In this document: one piece after another, positions 22,587 through 36,046 of the stretch | Numbering within the stretch: the first letter of the stretch is position 1 | Layout of the letters: every line of letters starts with the position of its first letter | Assembly (NCBI GenBank): GCA_034687125.1 | Contig: JAQGBZ010000003.1 | Coordinates: forward strand, 310,001 to 374,000 | From: Neelides folsomi | Lineage: Eukaryota > Arthropoda > Collembola > Neelipleona > Neelidae | Direction of reading: 5' to 3' | DNA length: 64,000 bases | The notes under the pieces: model-generated | What the model was told of the DNA's origin: nothing | Database searches by the model: none | The model's input: the letters and a program-made list of their open reading frames with translations, nothing else | Translations under genes and position numbers: made by a program

Positions 22587-25500
22587 ATGAGATTAGCCGT
22601 AGGATCCTTCGTCTTGTGCCTCTTCTTGGAGCTCGGACTTGGGCAAGAATTGTTTTACCAACTTCCGACTCCTTACTCCTATTCTTGTCTCAATGAGACC
22701 TGCTCAAGGGACAAAAATCCGGAAGATTCTCCGAGCACGCAGAGCCTTGCCAAGTGCCGGCTCCTCTGTGGAGAGTATAGGTCAATTTGGCCCCGCCCTA
22801 CTGGAGCCGTTGACTTGGCCGATGACCTCGTCGCCTTCAAACCGCAAAGGTTACACCTACACCTTTCATATCAACTTCCATTACTTAATCTCCGCACCCC
22901 ATGTCCCTATACAGCCAGGCGCTGCATATGAAAGCCAACTGGAATTAAGGGACTTTAAGCCTTTTATGACCCGACCTTCCTCACCTCAAATTTTATGCCT
23001 CATTTAGTTGTAAAATACCTAATAGGATTTCAAATTTCTTAACGAGGATATCATAAATTCATAAAATTCTCATTTCCGACATTTTTATTTACAAAATGTT
23101 CAAAAATGTTATTTTTCCTAAGTATCTCATACACATGCTTAAGCATTATTAACTATAAATACATTACAGGTTATTTATTACAGATACTTCTCTGCTCTGC
23201 ATACACTCGTTTTGAACAATACCATTCATGCCTGTAAAAATATTAGAATTGATTACAGATGAATAGTTTGCTCAAAAGATTCACAAACTACTCTAGATAC
23301 ATAAATATGTACTGTACAGACTGTACACTATACACAACGTTATAAAGCATGGGATACAAAGATATCTTGTTGTATATTATTATGTAACAATCTGTATGTA
23401 AGGGATATACTTCATGTATGTACTTAGGTAGTTGTTAATAGATAAGTATAGGATCAAAATCTGGATAATCTTCCAAATGACATACCTATAATGATTAATG
23501 ATTGGTGAGGTGAATAATGTAATTGCATTGTAATTTAGACTCTTCATCAATTGGGCCCATCCTCCTTCAGCGAGAGTGAGAGACATGCTTCAACAAGCAG
23601 GAAAAATCTTCCAGGTCGAACTTCTCAAAATGCATCCAAACTACGATTCAACAACCATTGTTGGAAAGCAACCCAATCCATTCGATAAAAAATATACATC
23701 AGACATTGAGCGGACAACTGTGATGGTTTCCCTTAAAATTGACACAGCGGTTGACAAGTTGACTTTAAATACCAACGAGTCTTACACTCTCTCCATGAAC
23801 ACGTCAGAGAATGGAGTTGTCGAAGTTCGAGTGAGTTGAATGAAAAAAATCATTTCTTCTTCTTTCCCATTTTATTCTAAAGTCTCTCAAGATTGAGTGA
23901 ATGAACTTTTAAATGTTTTAAAGGTATCGGCTCCTACATATTTTGGAGCGAGGAATGCACTTGAGACTTTGAGCCAAATGATCAACTACGAAGATACCTG
24001 CGATTGTCTCATTATGGTCCGTCATGGATTTATTGAAGATGAACCTGCTTTCCCTTACAGAGGACTCATGATTGGTACGCCTTCTTCATTTTTAATCATT
24101 CTATGAAAATCCATGCTCCTTAAATTAAATTCAATGGCCCAAAACGATCCTTAAATTAAAAAAATGCCCAATTTATTTGAAGTTTCATAATTTCATGATT
24201 TGTAATTTTTATTCTTATGCTTTCTTGGTCCTATAAGGAAATAATAATTTTTTGATTATATTCACGACTTATAAATTACAATACATGTGTAATATGTGGA
24301 ACTTTGAAAAATGAGCTTAGTTTTTTTTATTAATCTTAAATAAATAAAAAAAAACGATATTAGCCTTTAGCTAAATAAAATTTGTTAAATTTCACAAGAT
24401 TTAAATGAGAATTATTTGAATTAGATTCTGGACACAACTACATCAGCCCAAAAGGAATCAAAAGGGTCGTTGACGCGATGTCTTACAACAAGTTGAACAC
24501 TCTCCACTGGCACATCGCTGACGCCCACTCCTTCCCATTCTACTCAAGGCGTGCCCCGAAAATGGCCCTTTATGGTGCATACGCCCCAAACAAGATCTAC
24601 TACCCAGACACAATCAGAGAGCTTGTTGAATACGGTCAAGTCCGAGGAATTCGAATTGTTCCTGAAATCGGCGGTCCATCAAGAGCCGGAAACGGATGGC
24701 AATGGGGAGAGCGTGAAGGAAAAGGCGACCTCGTCGTTTGTCTCAACAAAGAACCATGGAGAGAATTTTGTGCTGAGCCGCCATGCGGACAACTCAATCC
24801 ACTTAACAATGAAACATACAGAGTTTTGGGAAGAATTTACCGTGACGCTTTGGATGCTTTTGCTGGAACTGACTTGTTTCACATGGGAGCTGACGATGTC
24901 AACTTTGCTTGTTGGAATTCATCTGATGCCATGAACGACGTTCTTAAGGCCACTGCCCAAATCCCCAACGACGTCACTTTCCAACGGTTGTGGATGGAAT
25001 ATCAATCACGAGCTCTTCAAACCCTCTTTGACGGAGTTCAACCCGGACATGACAAACCAACTCCAATCATCTGGGACAGTCGTCTTACCTCACTCCGTGA
25101 CTCCGATGTCGTTCTCGACCCCGACACTTACATCATTCAAGTCAAGAGCCCTGCAAGAGAACCTGCACTTGCCAAGATCATCAACAGGGGTTACAAGCTG
25201 ATCTTCTCCAATGCTGACTCATGGTCTCTTGACTGCGGATTCAACTCTGGTCTCACTCCACCTCTTGGAATTGGACCACCGAATCCAAATCAAGCACTTC
25301 CAATTTGCGGAGGGGATTACAAGACATGGAAGACAATTTACGACAACGATCCAATGAACATTGCTGCCACTCATCACAACAATGAAACTGCAGCTTTTGC
25401 TCAGGTTTAAATAATAAAATAATAATTAATAATAAAATATTTTACAACTGAGATTAATATTACTAGATAATAAATCTTACATTAATTCTTAAAATTCAAA

Positions 25501-25885
25501 ATAAGATAATTTGTAATATACAAATATTTTATAGTTTATGATCTACAGTAAAAGTATGATCTATAATTATATCTAATCTCATATTAGGATAGTAGCATGA
25601 AAAATTAAATAGTTGAATAAATTATTTTTTAATTTAAAGGTTCTCGGTGGAGCTGGAACAATGTGGTCAACTGAAACGGATGAGATGACCCTTGAGCCCA
25701 AATTGTGGCCACGAGCATCTGCCCTTGCTGAGCGACTCTGGACGAATCCGATCACTTCATGGCGTGAGGCTGCTCCACGGCTCGACGCTCATCGAGAACG
25801 GTTGGTTCAACGAGGAGTGCAAGCGGAGGCCATCCGACCAGAATGGTGCTTCCACAACAGAGTCGAATGCGAACTTCTTCTCTAA
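22587..25885 (+). CDS. GH20 beta-N-acetylhexosaminidase-like protein with lost active site (probable pseudoenzyme)
   Basis: Family: insect chitooligosaccharidolytic hexosaminidases, secreted enzymes that trim chitin oligomers. Five exons: 22587-22849, 23539-23830, 23924-24074, 24425-25404 and 25640-25885 (643 residues, the usual length). Seen: a signal peptide (1-19), the GH20 N-terminal domain, then the barrel with CLNKEPWREFC and EPPCGQLNP intact and most cysteines kept. The catalytic positions are changed: the substrate Arg after the second-domain start is H239 (DSGHNY), the PEFDAPAH-type motif is PEIGGPSR (315-322), the GGDEV catalytic pair is GADDV (390-394, Glu to Asp), the LWGG tryptophan region is QVKSP, NYDALYxDCG is NADSWSLDCG, and GGEA is GGAG (565-568). 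The frame is intact, so it is not a decayed pseudogene. Inference: a secreted, folded, non-hydrolytic chitin- or glycan-binding protein. Confidence 0.93.
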
Positions 25886-27335
25886 ATTCTTCTTCTCGAC
25901 TGTTTTATTACATCAGATAATTGGAACACGACGATCTACGTTTTGATTCACTACTATACTAATACAACTCAATCATTTTCTAATATTTTGAAATTTGACA
26001 AACTGTACTTTGATTTAGTAGTTTTATAAGACTTTAAATCAATCTTTAACCCAAGCTTGGTTTATGTTAAATTGAATGTGTTAAGTGAAATTAGGCCAAA
26101 GACGTTTTGTTGCTATTCAAATGTCATGCTTTGAGAAAGAGAGCGAAAATTTCATTTTAATTAAAAATCTTCAGAGAGGGTTAATGGGGGTTAATACATA
26201 TAGACTTAAGAGACTCTTTTGATCGGGGGTGAAGAAACTCATCTTCAATACTGTTTGGTCAGCTTTAATTACAATTATTGTAAATGCAACATTTTATACG
26301 TATACTATTTATTGTGTACCTTATTATGATTGCTATTTATTTATGGATCGTCATTGTGAATTTATGCTTTAATTAAACTTAAGACGGTTAATTTGAATAA
26401 CATTTAAATTAGATACTATTTATTACTACTAATTAATAGTATAATTATGAAACTATATAGTTATAAAATCATTTTAAATTGTTTAAATTTTCTTATAAAT
26501 GTTTCATTTTTCAAAATTCTATATTCATATATCCCTGCCTATACAAAGACTTTCATATAAGTAACGATGTATTGAAAAATTAGTAAAAAAAAGTTTAGTT
26601 TAATAAAAATGTAAAATAAATATATTAAATTTTTATTCCGCATTCAAAATTAAAGCATCATATTACACATAAATAACAATACTAATTCATATTATTGGGG
26701 TTATAATATAGTCAATAATTAAATAACTTTATAAGCGAAAAACGTCGATACCCATCTTCAACATTTTTATTATCCATAACTTCTTTATGTAAGTTTTTAT
26801 AAATAATTTTTATGGTATATTAGGTATATAGTATACCGTAAATGACCGATGTAAGTATGTATATTGGTGAGATTGTGATGTTACCATCACAGCCGCGCAG
26901 GCCTAGAGGCCCATTGAAGTCTCTCTCAGCCTATGTAAAAGCATTTCTTTACTCTGTGTGGCACACATTATTAATATTAGATTGATATGAGTGTTTCCAG
27001 CGGAGAGAAATTTACCCCCGAGTTGTATACGCTATTGGCATTAGACTAATTGGTATGCTTCCAAAGGGGATACTTAATTATGACCGTGTGTGTAATGGTC
27101 GTGATCGCCACTTATGTGCTTTGAGAGAGAGAATGAGAGAAGACCTTGCATTTAGTCCTCAACTGAGCTGGTAGGGGTTTCACTCTCTGGTGGACCCATC
27201 ATCGCCCAATGCAACCCGGCTCCTCCTGACTAGTGTAACGAGCCGTACACCCATCGAGGCAAGCTCAGGGCCCAAAGTTGCTTAACAGGCAACTCGTGAC
27301 AATTATCTCTCCCTCAAAGCCAAACTGGTCGGCCC

Positions 27336-27504
27336 GTAAATGACCGATATCTTTCCCCCTGACACAAATCGAACCCGGACACATCGAGTCCCGGACACCA
27401 TTAAATTGTTTAGCCAAGATAATACCATACTATACATGTATCTTGCAAATACACATTTCGAACGCAGACACATATCGAGTCCTGGACAGATATCGGTCAC
27501 TTAA
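27336..27504. repeat. Repeat cluster with inverted ends and an internal direct repeat
   Basis: GTAAATGACCGATATC at 27336-27351 is the near-complement of the segment at 27489-27504 (TGACCGATATC perfect, flank one mismatch). Inside, CGAACCCGGACACATCGAGT at 27370-27389 is repeated with changes at 27459-27480, and both copies continue into C(C/T)GGACA. A third copy of the end motif (GTAAATGACCGAT) lies near 26839. It could be a degenerate element. No gene is seen in it. Confidence 0.55.
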
Positions 27505-30500
27505 GGTAAGGAACTATAATAGTATTGCAGCATTGCAATGCATTTTTGGAAAGAAAGATTATGATGGGGAAATTTTGAAATTTTGTTTTTAATTGTAACG
27601 TTCGTGGAATCTGTCTTGTTACTCAACTCTTTTTTGAAGGTTCCCTTCTCTCATTATACAAATGAAAGACATGTGAGAGAGAAAAAAAGTTCATTAAGGA
27701 GGAGTTGAGGAAGGATTTCGAGGGAAGTTCGGTGATTTGTACGGCTCAGTTTAAGTGGGTTGCGGGAGATGAGGTGAGAAGGTCGGAGTTCCAATCCTCC
27801 TCCTTCTCCTAATGAACCCGACATCATAAAAAGAAAAGACCCTTCTTCTCCCTACCTAATCATCGACATTCCTCGATTCACAATGGGGACTCACTCATAA
27901 AATAAAATCACCACAAAAAAGGAGAAAAAGGAATAAAAGTAAATTTGACGTCCAACAAACCGAGATTCCTTAACGTGTTTCTCTAATTTATGAAATTCCC
28001 TTTTACACCCACCATACCCAAATGATCGTTCTACAAAGAGCTACCTTTTTAAAGACATCTCAGAATTTCGGCGGTTCTTCTTTATTCGACAAGCAATTTT
28101 AACTCAAAGTTGGCCAACTGTTTCTCCAAAGTCTTTTACACAATTTTATTTATTTCAATACGTTTAAAGCACTATTGGTTCAAGACATCCTGCACAATTA
28201 ACAATACCTACATTACATGTTTAAATAATTGTAAGTAAATATATAGCTTATAAATACACGAAGTGAAAGTATCAGACGTAAATTAAATTAACAATTGCAT
28301 AGTTATATAATATAGTAAACAGTTGCAACAATAGTCCGTCACTCTCCCTTGTAAGTCAAAGATAGTAAAATAAATTGAGCGTATAAAATTGGAAAGGGTT
28401 TCTTTACACAGAGTTAACTTGTACAAAAGAAAAAGAGAAAAAGGTAAACAGTTTATCGGAGAGTTTACCTTGAAGAAAGGAATGTGCAGCTCATAGTAGG
28501 AAATGACGGTAATTAATCAAAGTTTCAACAACCCATTAACCCATACTTCGTCATTACGGATACGAGAAAGAAAAGTAGGAGAAACTTATAATTTCCCATA
28601 TAAAGGATAACATAAATATATACTGACTGATACAATACGAAGATACATCCTTTCAATCAGTGTACGAAATAATAAATTAAAATGAACCAACGCTTTTATA
28701 CAATTCTTGTTTTTTATATCCAAAACAACACTGGTCTCTTGTTTAATTATTTAACAATCGTAAATTGTAATTTCATATTGAGAAAGATAAAAGACTCCGG
28801 TTATCCGCTTTGACACTTTGACACCCAGAAAAGGAAACACGAAATCTTAAACTCCCCATGAATGTATCATTTACCTTTTCTCCAACCCTACATTTACATT
28901 ACCATATTTTTCCAAACTGGCCGTTGTGCACGAGAATTGCCTTATACGTAGATATTAAATTTTGCTTATTACCTCTGCGTAAACTTGAACGTGAACCACA
29001 TGTTTTACGCACGTAGGAAATTCATCATCTCAACCACTGGAGATGAAATAACGAGTTTTCATCAATCTGCTCAACTTAAAAGAATCACAAGAATTTGAAT
29101 TCAAAGAACCAAAGGGGCTAAGTAAATAAAAGTGCTTATAAATCGTATTCTGAATTTTTAATTTCTCTCTCTCAGATTCCTGCAGCTCGGAGAAGCTTGG
29201 AATGTTGAAACCCGACGGATTAATTTTATTTCTTTTTCGATCCAACAACTTGAATTTCATTTAAATACTAACTACTATCTCTTGTTCTAATATGCAAAAA
29301 CAGAAAGAAGTTATAAGTACAAAGCATATTACATCCACATATAAAAAATGTTAATTACCTCTATGGCTGGTAGAGCTATATTACAAATTGTATTTGTACC
29401 TGTGAGTTTATATTTATTATCTAACCCTCTTTCCAATGAAGTTGTGGTCGACCCCGCGCACAAAGGACTAAAGCAATAAATGCAAGAATTGAATGCCTAA
29501 TAAGTACGTAAAAAGTATTTTTATTCAAGTGGTTGTACAGATGAGAATGTAGAGGTTCTTACAGGTGTAATCATATGAAAAATGCTTATTTGTAAATTGA
29601 AAAAAATGTTGAAGAGTTATTCTGTACATGTTGGGCAAAGAGAGTGACAGGGGCTTGAAACAACAGAAGAATTAAACGATGGATGGGTTGCGGGAGAGCT
29701 AAATGAATTGTCCAGTTTTTATAACCTCCACTTTTGACACATGTTCTTGGTTTTATGACAAGAGCCGCGGAGTGACTGGGTGGGCAAAGGCACTACCACC
29801 ACACAACACAGAGATTTATTCAATCCGTCCCAAGCGGAAAAGATCCTCATTTTCATACAAATGACTGGAGGATCGAATCGTGGAATTTCTACATTACTCA
29901 CTTCTCCTTATCTCAACCATCTGTGGACATAAAGAGTCGGCCTTCCTTGTCCCTTCTAACTGTAATAGAGGAAAAAAATGCTCTTCTTTCCCTTAACTCA
30001 TTTCTCTCCCTTTTATCACCTTCATCATGAGAAATCAATCATAAGGGAAGGAATAAGTGAGACAAATGAACTTCACTTTTGACAATCAAACTTTGTCTTT
30101 TCTCCACTTTTAAAACATGAACACATTTTTCTTCATGTTCGCTTTCAAATCGGAATGATGTTTTTGTCATACGAAAGTCTGGAACCATCAGAAAGACGTC
30201 GCTTAAATTTTGAAACATTTTACAACATAAACATTTAAAATGTGTTTACTTTTAAAGTTCATCATTGTTCTTTCCATGGATGTTGCAGACAGACCTAATG
30301 AGCGCATTTTTCCCTATTGAACACAATTTTGACTCTTGTTATATTGCCGTGCTAAAAGGTAGCCGTAAAGTTTTTACCGCATATGAAAATGCGAGACGAA
30401 AGGTCAAATTACAATTTTGAAAAAACGTCGAAAACATCTTTCAACAGAAGGTCCAAACAAGTTTGAGATTTCCAATCGTATATTACAATTACAATGCAAT

Positions 30501-33500
30501 TCTCCAGTCCAATTACTCAATCCTTCTCTTTCGTAATAATAATATTACTGCTGGTTAGTTTATGGCCCTTTTCAGCTCCTTTCGAATTTTAGGAACAAAA
30601 TGATGGTCAAATTTGAAAGTCGCTCTGAAGGAATTTTCCCTATCTTCCACCCCTTACAATTCCCTCATCTCCAAGATCATAAAAATCTCATTCAAGTTTA
30701 AAAAAGGAAGTTGGAGATAAGAAGCGTACGAAGGCACCACCAAATCCTTTACAAGTCCTCCAAGGAAAACGGAGGGAAAATGAGTAGACCATAAAAATAC
30801 ATGTATGCTTATGTGAATCCGGGCTGAATCTCTCTACTTTGTTCGTTTTACATCTCTTACACAATGGTATATGGTCAGGTATTAGTATAAAGGTTGAGGT
30901 GATACAAGAAGATGTCCAGAGTTCCTTCCATATGTTCCTTCAGCCTTTCTCAGATGGTTGTAGAAGATAGGGAAGGGAGTTGGGTTGGGAGAAAATGTTT
31001 TATAAAGAAGTGTCCAACGGTCGCCATTTCCTCCTCTTCATTTCCTAATCTGAGTTGAGTAGAATGCCGAACCCACGGCTTATTACTCCTATCTCCCATC
31101 AAACACTCATTTATGACAGGGGGTTGTAAATACATAACAATTTTGAATCCCTCCACTTTTTTGTCATTTCATTTACTTCCCATTCCTATGTGGATTTTTA
31201 TTATCCATCAACCAAGTCCACTAACAACGCCAGAAATCCCCTCCAAACTCCAACAAGTAGGAGATTAACAATAGTTGGCTTAACAAGCCTCCTTTATTCT
31301 TATAAACCACACACGGAAATATCTAATAAATATAAGAAGCCCTGAGGAGTCTATAGAGCCCGTATAGTTCATCATTCCTTTGGCTGCTACCTGGCGAGAC
31401 GTACCTTTTAATCCCTCCCGACTTCCTTATACTTTATAATTCCCCGACTGAGGATGGGAAATTTCAATGACTTTTCATTGTCGCGTTGTCGCCCCAATTA
31501 TCGCCCAGACCGGCGTCCCTTCAAATCTCATTCATTCTTGGAATTATTATCATTGCCCTAGCTTGACACATGACATGTTTCTACTTATTGTAGTTAAGGC
31601 ATAATGGACTTTACACTTTTTTAAAATTGCATCGGCACTCAAAGGATTATTATAAATTAGACCTTCCCTGCTTTCTCTTGTAAAGTAATAGTAATATCTG
31701 ATTGAACTAAAAAATGTACAGAGTCCTGGAATTTACCAAACTGATATTAACAAGAATTTCATTTTTGTTTCATCGGGCTTGAAATTTGCTTGGAGTCTTG
31801 GAGCTGAATTGGTTGGTCCGAAGGACGGAGGTGATTAATGGCGGGAGTGTGTGTGAGTGTGCGATGATGCAAGGAAGGTCTGAGGGATTTTTGATGGAGG
31901 CTGGAGGGCGATTTGTGGTGGAGGGATTCATTGTGTGTTCTTTCATTGTCTGATGTGCTGCGATTGCGGTTGGGATTGCGAGGGAAGGGCTGAAGGACCT
32001 CGAGGGTTCCTCTACGAGGGACTTGGAAGGATGACAGAGGATTCCTTACGCATTCCTCACCAGGAAGAAGACAATTCCTATATTCGTATCTGGGTTCGGT
32101 GGATATACATAGGATTCTCCAGGAGGCACATGCCAAGCTGGAGGGGAATCTCCCACACACACCACCACCACTTCTATTCCATCTCCCCTCTCCATTGCCT
32201 CTCCACCCTTCGTCCGAAGAAGAACAACCCCTTCATTACTCACCCTCTAATCCAACAACCACTGCCGCATTCCTCAAATCATCGCTCCACGTGAATTGAA
32301 CGGTCGTGCCCAGTAGCACCTACAAATTAATTCATTCCACTAACCAAACACGGCTAAATTCTCCCTTCCTCCGATTCTTTCTACTTCATTTGAAAATTTA
32401 TTCAACAAGATTTGATCATACTGGAGATATTACTTAAAAGATACTTCGGAGATATAAAAAATTTTTAAAAGAGGTTTTCGACAATTTTGGAAAAAAGGAA
32501 GGATTTTTGAAGAAAAAAACCGGTGGAAATTGTGAATTTTTGAATAACCACATTCTTGTTAATACATTTAAGTGTGTCCATTTTGAACAGTTTTTGAGTC
32601 TAACAAGTTGAAAGTGGGTGAAAGAGATGATGGAGAAGTGCTAGAGGAGATTTATAACGTCGAAATCCCAATTACCAGTTCTTGTGTAAAAAATTAGGAA
32701 TCCTTGACGAGATTTGTGTGTATCTCACCAGAAGATCTAATCCTCTACCTCTAATCTTGTCAATTTAACTGACAAGAAAAATCATCTGCTTGATTGACCT
32801 CATTGACAATTATTCCTTAAAGGTAACTCATTCTACAATTTTTATATTTGACAGATAAAAATGTTTTATTTGGACTATTGACAAGATTGCGAGTCAAACC
32901 ATTAGCCAATAATTTTTGTTGTATTATTAAACCTTTACTTGAAAGATGTCTTGAATCAAATAAACCGTTAAGGTTTTGACATGCATTAGATAAATAACGA
33001 AAAATTCATATAATAAATAATTTGAAGTCATTCATTTTTATTCAATAACTTCAATAAAAACTTTAACTTACTGCTAATTTAACCAGATAAATGATTGTCC
33101 GTGTGATGATTTATTTTGAACTAAAATCTTATACTTATACAGGCAGAGTAAATGTTGAGTGTCAGCAAACACCAAAAAGGTGTAAATAAAATTTTGAATG
33201 TACGAAGTGTTGAAAACAAATTCCAGAAACTTCATATCCTAGAAAAGGTCTTCGTCTTTGTTTACCAATGACCAACACTCGAAAGTTTGCTTAACCTCAG
33301 CCGATCTCGTTATTTTCATAAATATTTCAAATCCTCATCGTAAGGTAAGGCCTTTCAAGGGAGAAAAATGTTGAGTAGGGAAGGAAGGGAAGTTGTATTT
33401 TGAAAAGAATTCCCAATTGGCTCATCATCCACGAAGGCATGAAGTCCGTGGAGATGCGGGTTGGGGGTAACGAGGATTCTTTTGACGTGTGAAAACGTCT

Positions 33501-33637
33501 TGAAGTCCCCTGTAATTAAAATAAACAAATAGGTCTATACCCATACATGGTACATGTGTATTTGTGGAGGATGTGCTTCAACGAACCCAGGCTGGGTTTG
33601 CCGGGTGAAGGGAGAGGGCAGGTGCGGGGTCATTTTA

Positions 33638-33688
33638 TATTCTTAAGGCCCTCCCAACGGGGACTCCGCATTCCATCCCTTAAGAATA
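33638..33688. repeat. 11-bp inverted repeat (hairpin)
   Basis: TATTCTTAAGG at 33638-33648 is perfectly complementary to 33678-33688. The 29-base loop is G+C-rich. It lies in a G+C-rich patch of the long gene-poor region. Its role is unknown. Confidence 0.6.
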
Positions 33689-33775
33689 AAAATCCCTCCT
33701 CGACGTCCTCCCTCCAGATCCCTCGACGTCTTTTCTAGGTCACCTGTCACGGTCCTCGGGATCTCGCCCGTCCTG

Positions 33776-33802
33776 CCTCGACGATGAGAGTCATCATCGA
33801 GG
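33776..33802. repeat. 12-bp near-perfect hairpin
   Basis: CCTCGACGATGA (33776-33787) and TCATCATCGAGG (33791-33802) pair at 11 of 12 positions (the exception is a C opposite A), with a GAG loop. It sits 87 bases after the hairpin at 33638-33688. It could be an RNA stem or a site for a dimeric DNA-binding protein. Confidence 0.6.
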
Positions 33803-36046
33803 GGCATAATAATGGTATTATAATGGAGGGCAGAATGCTGGGACCAGTAGGACGTCCGCCTTCTCCCCGATAATTTATGAGCAAAGAGACATGGAAGGGA
33901 AGTGTCACCATTTATTTAGTCAAAGGAGGAATCTCCTCTGACAAGAGCACAATTTATGCTCACCTCATCCACGCTCCTCTTTCCCACCTCTTTCTTCCAA
34001 CCATCACAACCCTATCGTCCACCGTCCGAGGAAAAATTTTACGACCGGGGCCCTCCGTCACACCAATTTAATTAACTGGACAGGAGACCCACCCTTCGTA
34101 AATCCTAAAATTCCATATCAACCACGAGGACTTCTGGAACTCATGTTGAACGAATGGGGAAGAATTAGTTGGGAGGTTGTTCGTATAACTAGGAACATTC
34201 ACAATTACAGATAGGCTTTGTTGGATCAAGATTCATGGGACCATTCTTCTAAATTTATCATCTATGCCTTTCTTTACATTTAACCAAAAAAACATTTTCT
34301 CCTTATTTGAACAAGAACATTGGGATTACAATACAATACTAAAGTACATAAATAAGTGCATTGAGATGCAACGAGTTGAATTATTAACCAATTGGTATTG
34401 ATATCTTTTCTATTAAATTAAATAGGGAATTGTTAAGTTAAAAAGATATTCCAAGAATTCAGAAAGAGGATGATTAAGGAGAATTGAAAAAAGAATTGTT
34501 CAAAGACTTGAAAGTAAACTGAAAGTCATTCATCATGTCATTCAATTTCTCTTTGCTACTCTCCAATATCTAGTCGGAAACACATAAACATGTAGTAGCG
34601 CTGTTATAAAAGCTAACATGGATTAAAATTCAAGAAAAATGCAGATTTAGACGTTTATTGACATCAACCGTCCGCATCATCAATTATTCATTTAATTGAG
34701 AATAATAAAGAAGTTAGGATTTTTTAATTTGCCTATACTCAACCATCAATCCATAAATCTTTGCCGAATTAAGTCCTTTGTTAAGAAATGCCTTTTTTCA
34801 TCTTTTGCACAAAAACTTGTTGGTGGATTTAATGAAATGGAGGTGACACAACGGCCACCAAGACCCGACCCTGCCCCATCAGAAAATGGGAATTTTCCTC
34901 AAGACTCGTTTGCCATTTGAGCGATACGATAAGGAGCTGTATCTTTTCTACTCAATTACCTTAATAATATTTAAATTTTCCATTTCCAACCGCAAACTCT
35001 CCATTTAACGATCATTGTCAGAGATTAAAAGGATTTTAATCTCTCAATAAGAATGCAAATCAAGGGCTCAAAATTTTGTACATGGATCATTTGACAGATA
35101 CACGGATTGAAATGCTCAATTCAAATTCCATTGATTCGCCCCATGCGGGAGAAACATCGTTTATTAAGATGGTCCGATACATCATATAGAATGAATTATC
35201 CCTTCACATTCAATTCCAATCCTTTCATCCTCATCATTAAATCCCTTCACATTCAGATGATTATGCCTTAATCGTATATAAGTAAGTGGAGTTAAGCATG
35301 CGGGGTAAAGCAGGCATTGAAATGAGGTGTGACAAAGGACTTTCTCATATTCCACGTAGGCCTGTCATAACTTTTCTCTTCTGCTCTTTTGGGCTTCATT
35401 TGACTGTTGAGAGAAACGAGTCGGCGGGTTAATATGGAATTGCTACGTTGGAATTTGGATGGGTCGTCGGTGTGGAGGGACGACTTTGACATTGAATGAA
35501 TGAGGAAGGATTTATGGATTGGAGGCTACAACTTGTCTTGTCACTCCGTCAGCAATAAATCTTAGGGAAAAGAGTTGTTCCTCCACCACCAAGTTCTTCC
35601 TTTTGGGTCTTCCATGAAGAAGAACTTATCATTATTGCCGGAGCCATTTGTCACCCCTCCCCGCCCCTCCAAATCAATCCTCATCAAATTTCAATTCTTC
35701 TTCTACATGAGCCACCTTTGGCGATTTACCTCTCCGTATAGCGCCTCCCTCTCCTAATGGACAACTAATGTAAGGATGTTTGAAAAGAAAGTAACGAACG
35801 ACAAGTCTTCTGTATGTGTTGAGGATTTTTTGAGGTTTCAAACAAACGAGTCTCCCAACAAGTCCCAACTACCAGTACAGACTCATGTCAAATGGAACTA
35901 ACTCTCCTCCTTTGACTCCGCCGGTCTGCAACGGACAATTAGAAATTCTTTTCATGTGAAAATAATCATGATTCTTGTGGTTTTAGACGGAGATGGGTTG
36001 AATTTTGTGAACAAAATCATCATCAGATGAGACGACGGAACCAGAA

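Larger units (their letters stand above)
25886..36046. other. About 10 kb without a recognisable gene
   Basis: 25886-26820 is AT-rich. 26860-27510 is richer in G+C and holds short direct and inverted repeats (listed separately). 27650-27830, 29690-29940, 30580-31600, 31750-32320, 33540-34080 and 35290-35960 are patches of higher G+C with overlapping ORFs on both strands, but none resembles a known protein and none can be joined to another by good splice sites. Two small hairpins lie at 33638-33688 and 33776-33802. The alternating patches may be regulatory DNA or exons of long non-coding RNAs. I see nothing firmer. Confidence 0.35.

Noticed and set aside
22587-25885. GH20 gene as a decayed pseudogene
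   Set aside because: All five exons are open, splice sites and phases are intact, the length is normal and the cysteines are kept. The losses are concentrated at catalytic positions.
31759-32299. Overlapping ORFs of 65-133 codons on both strands
   Set aside because: Both strands are open in several frames because of G+C-rich, stop-poor composition. Translations are Pro/Ser/His-rich without recognisable domains or supported splice sites.
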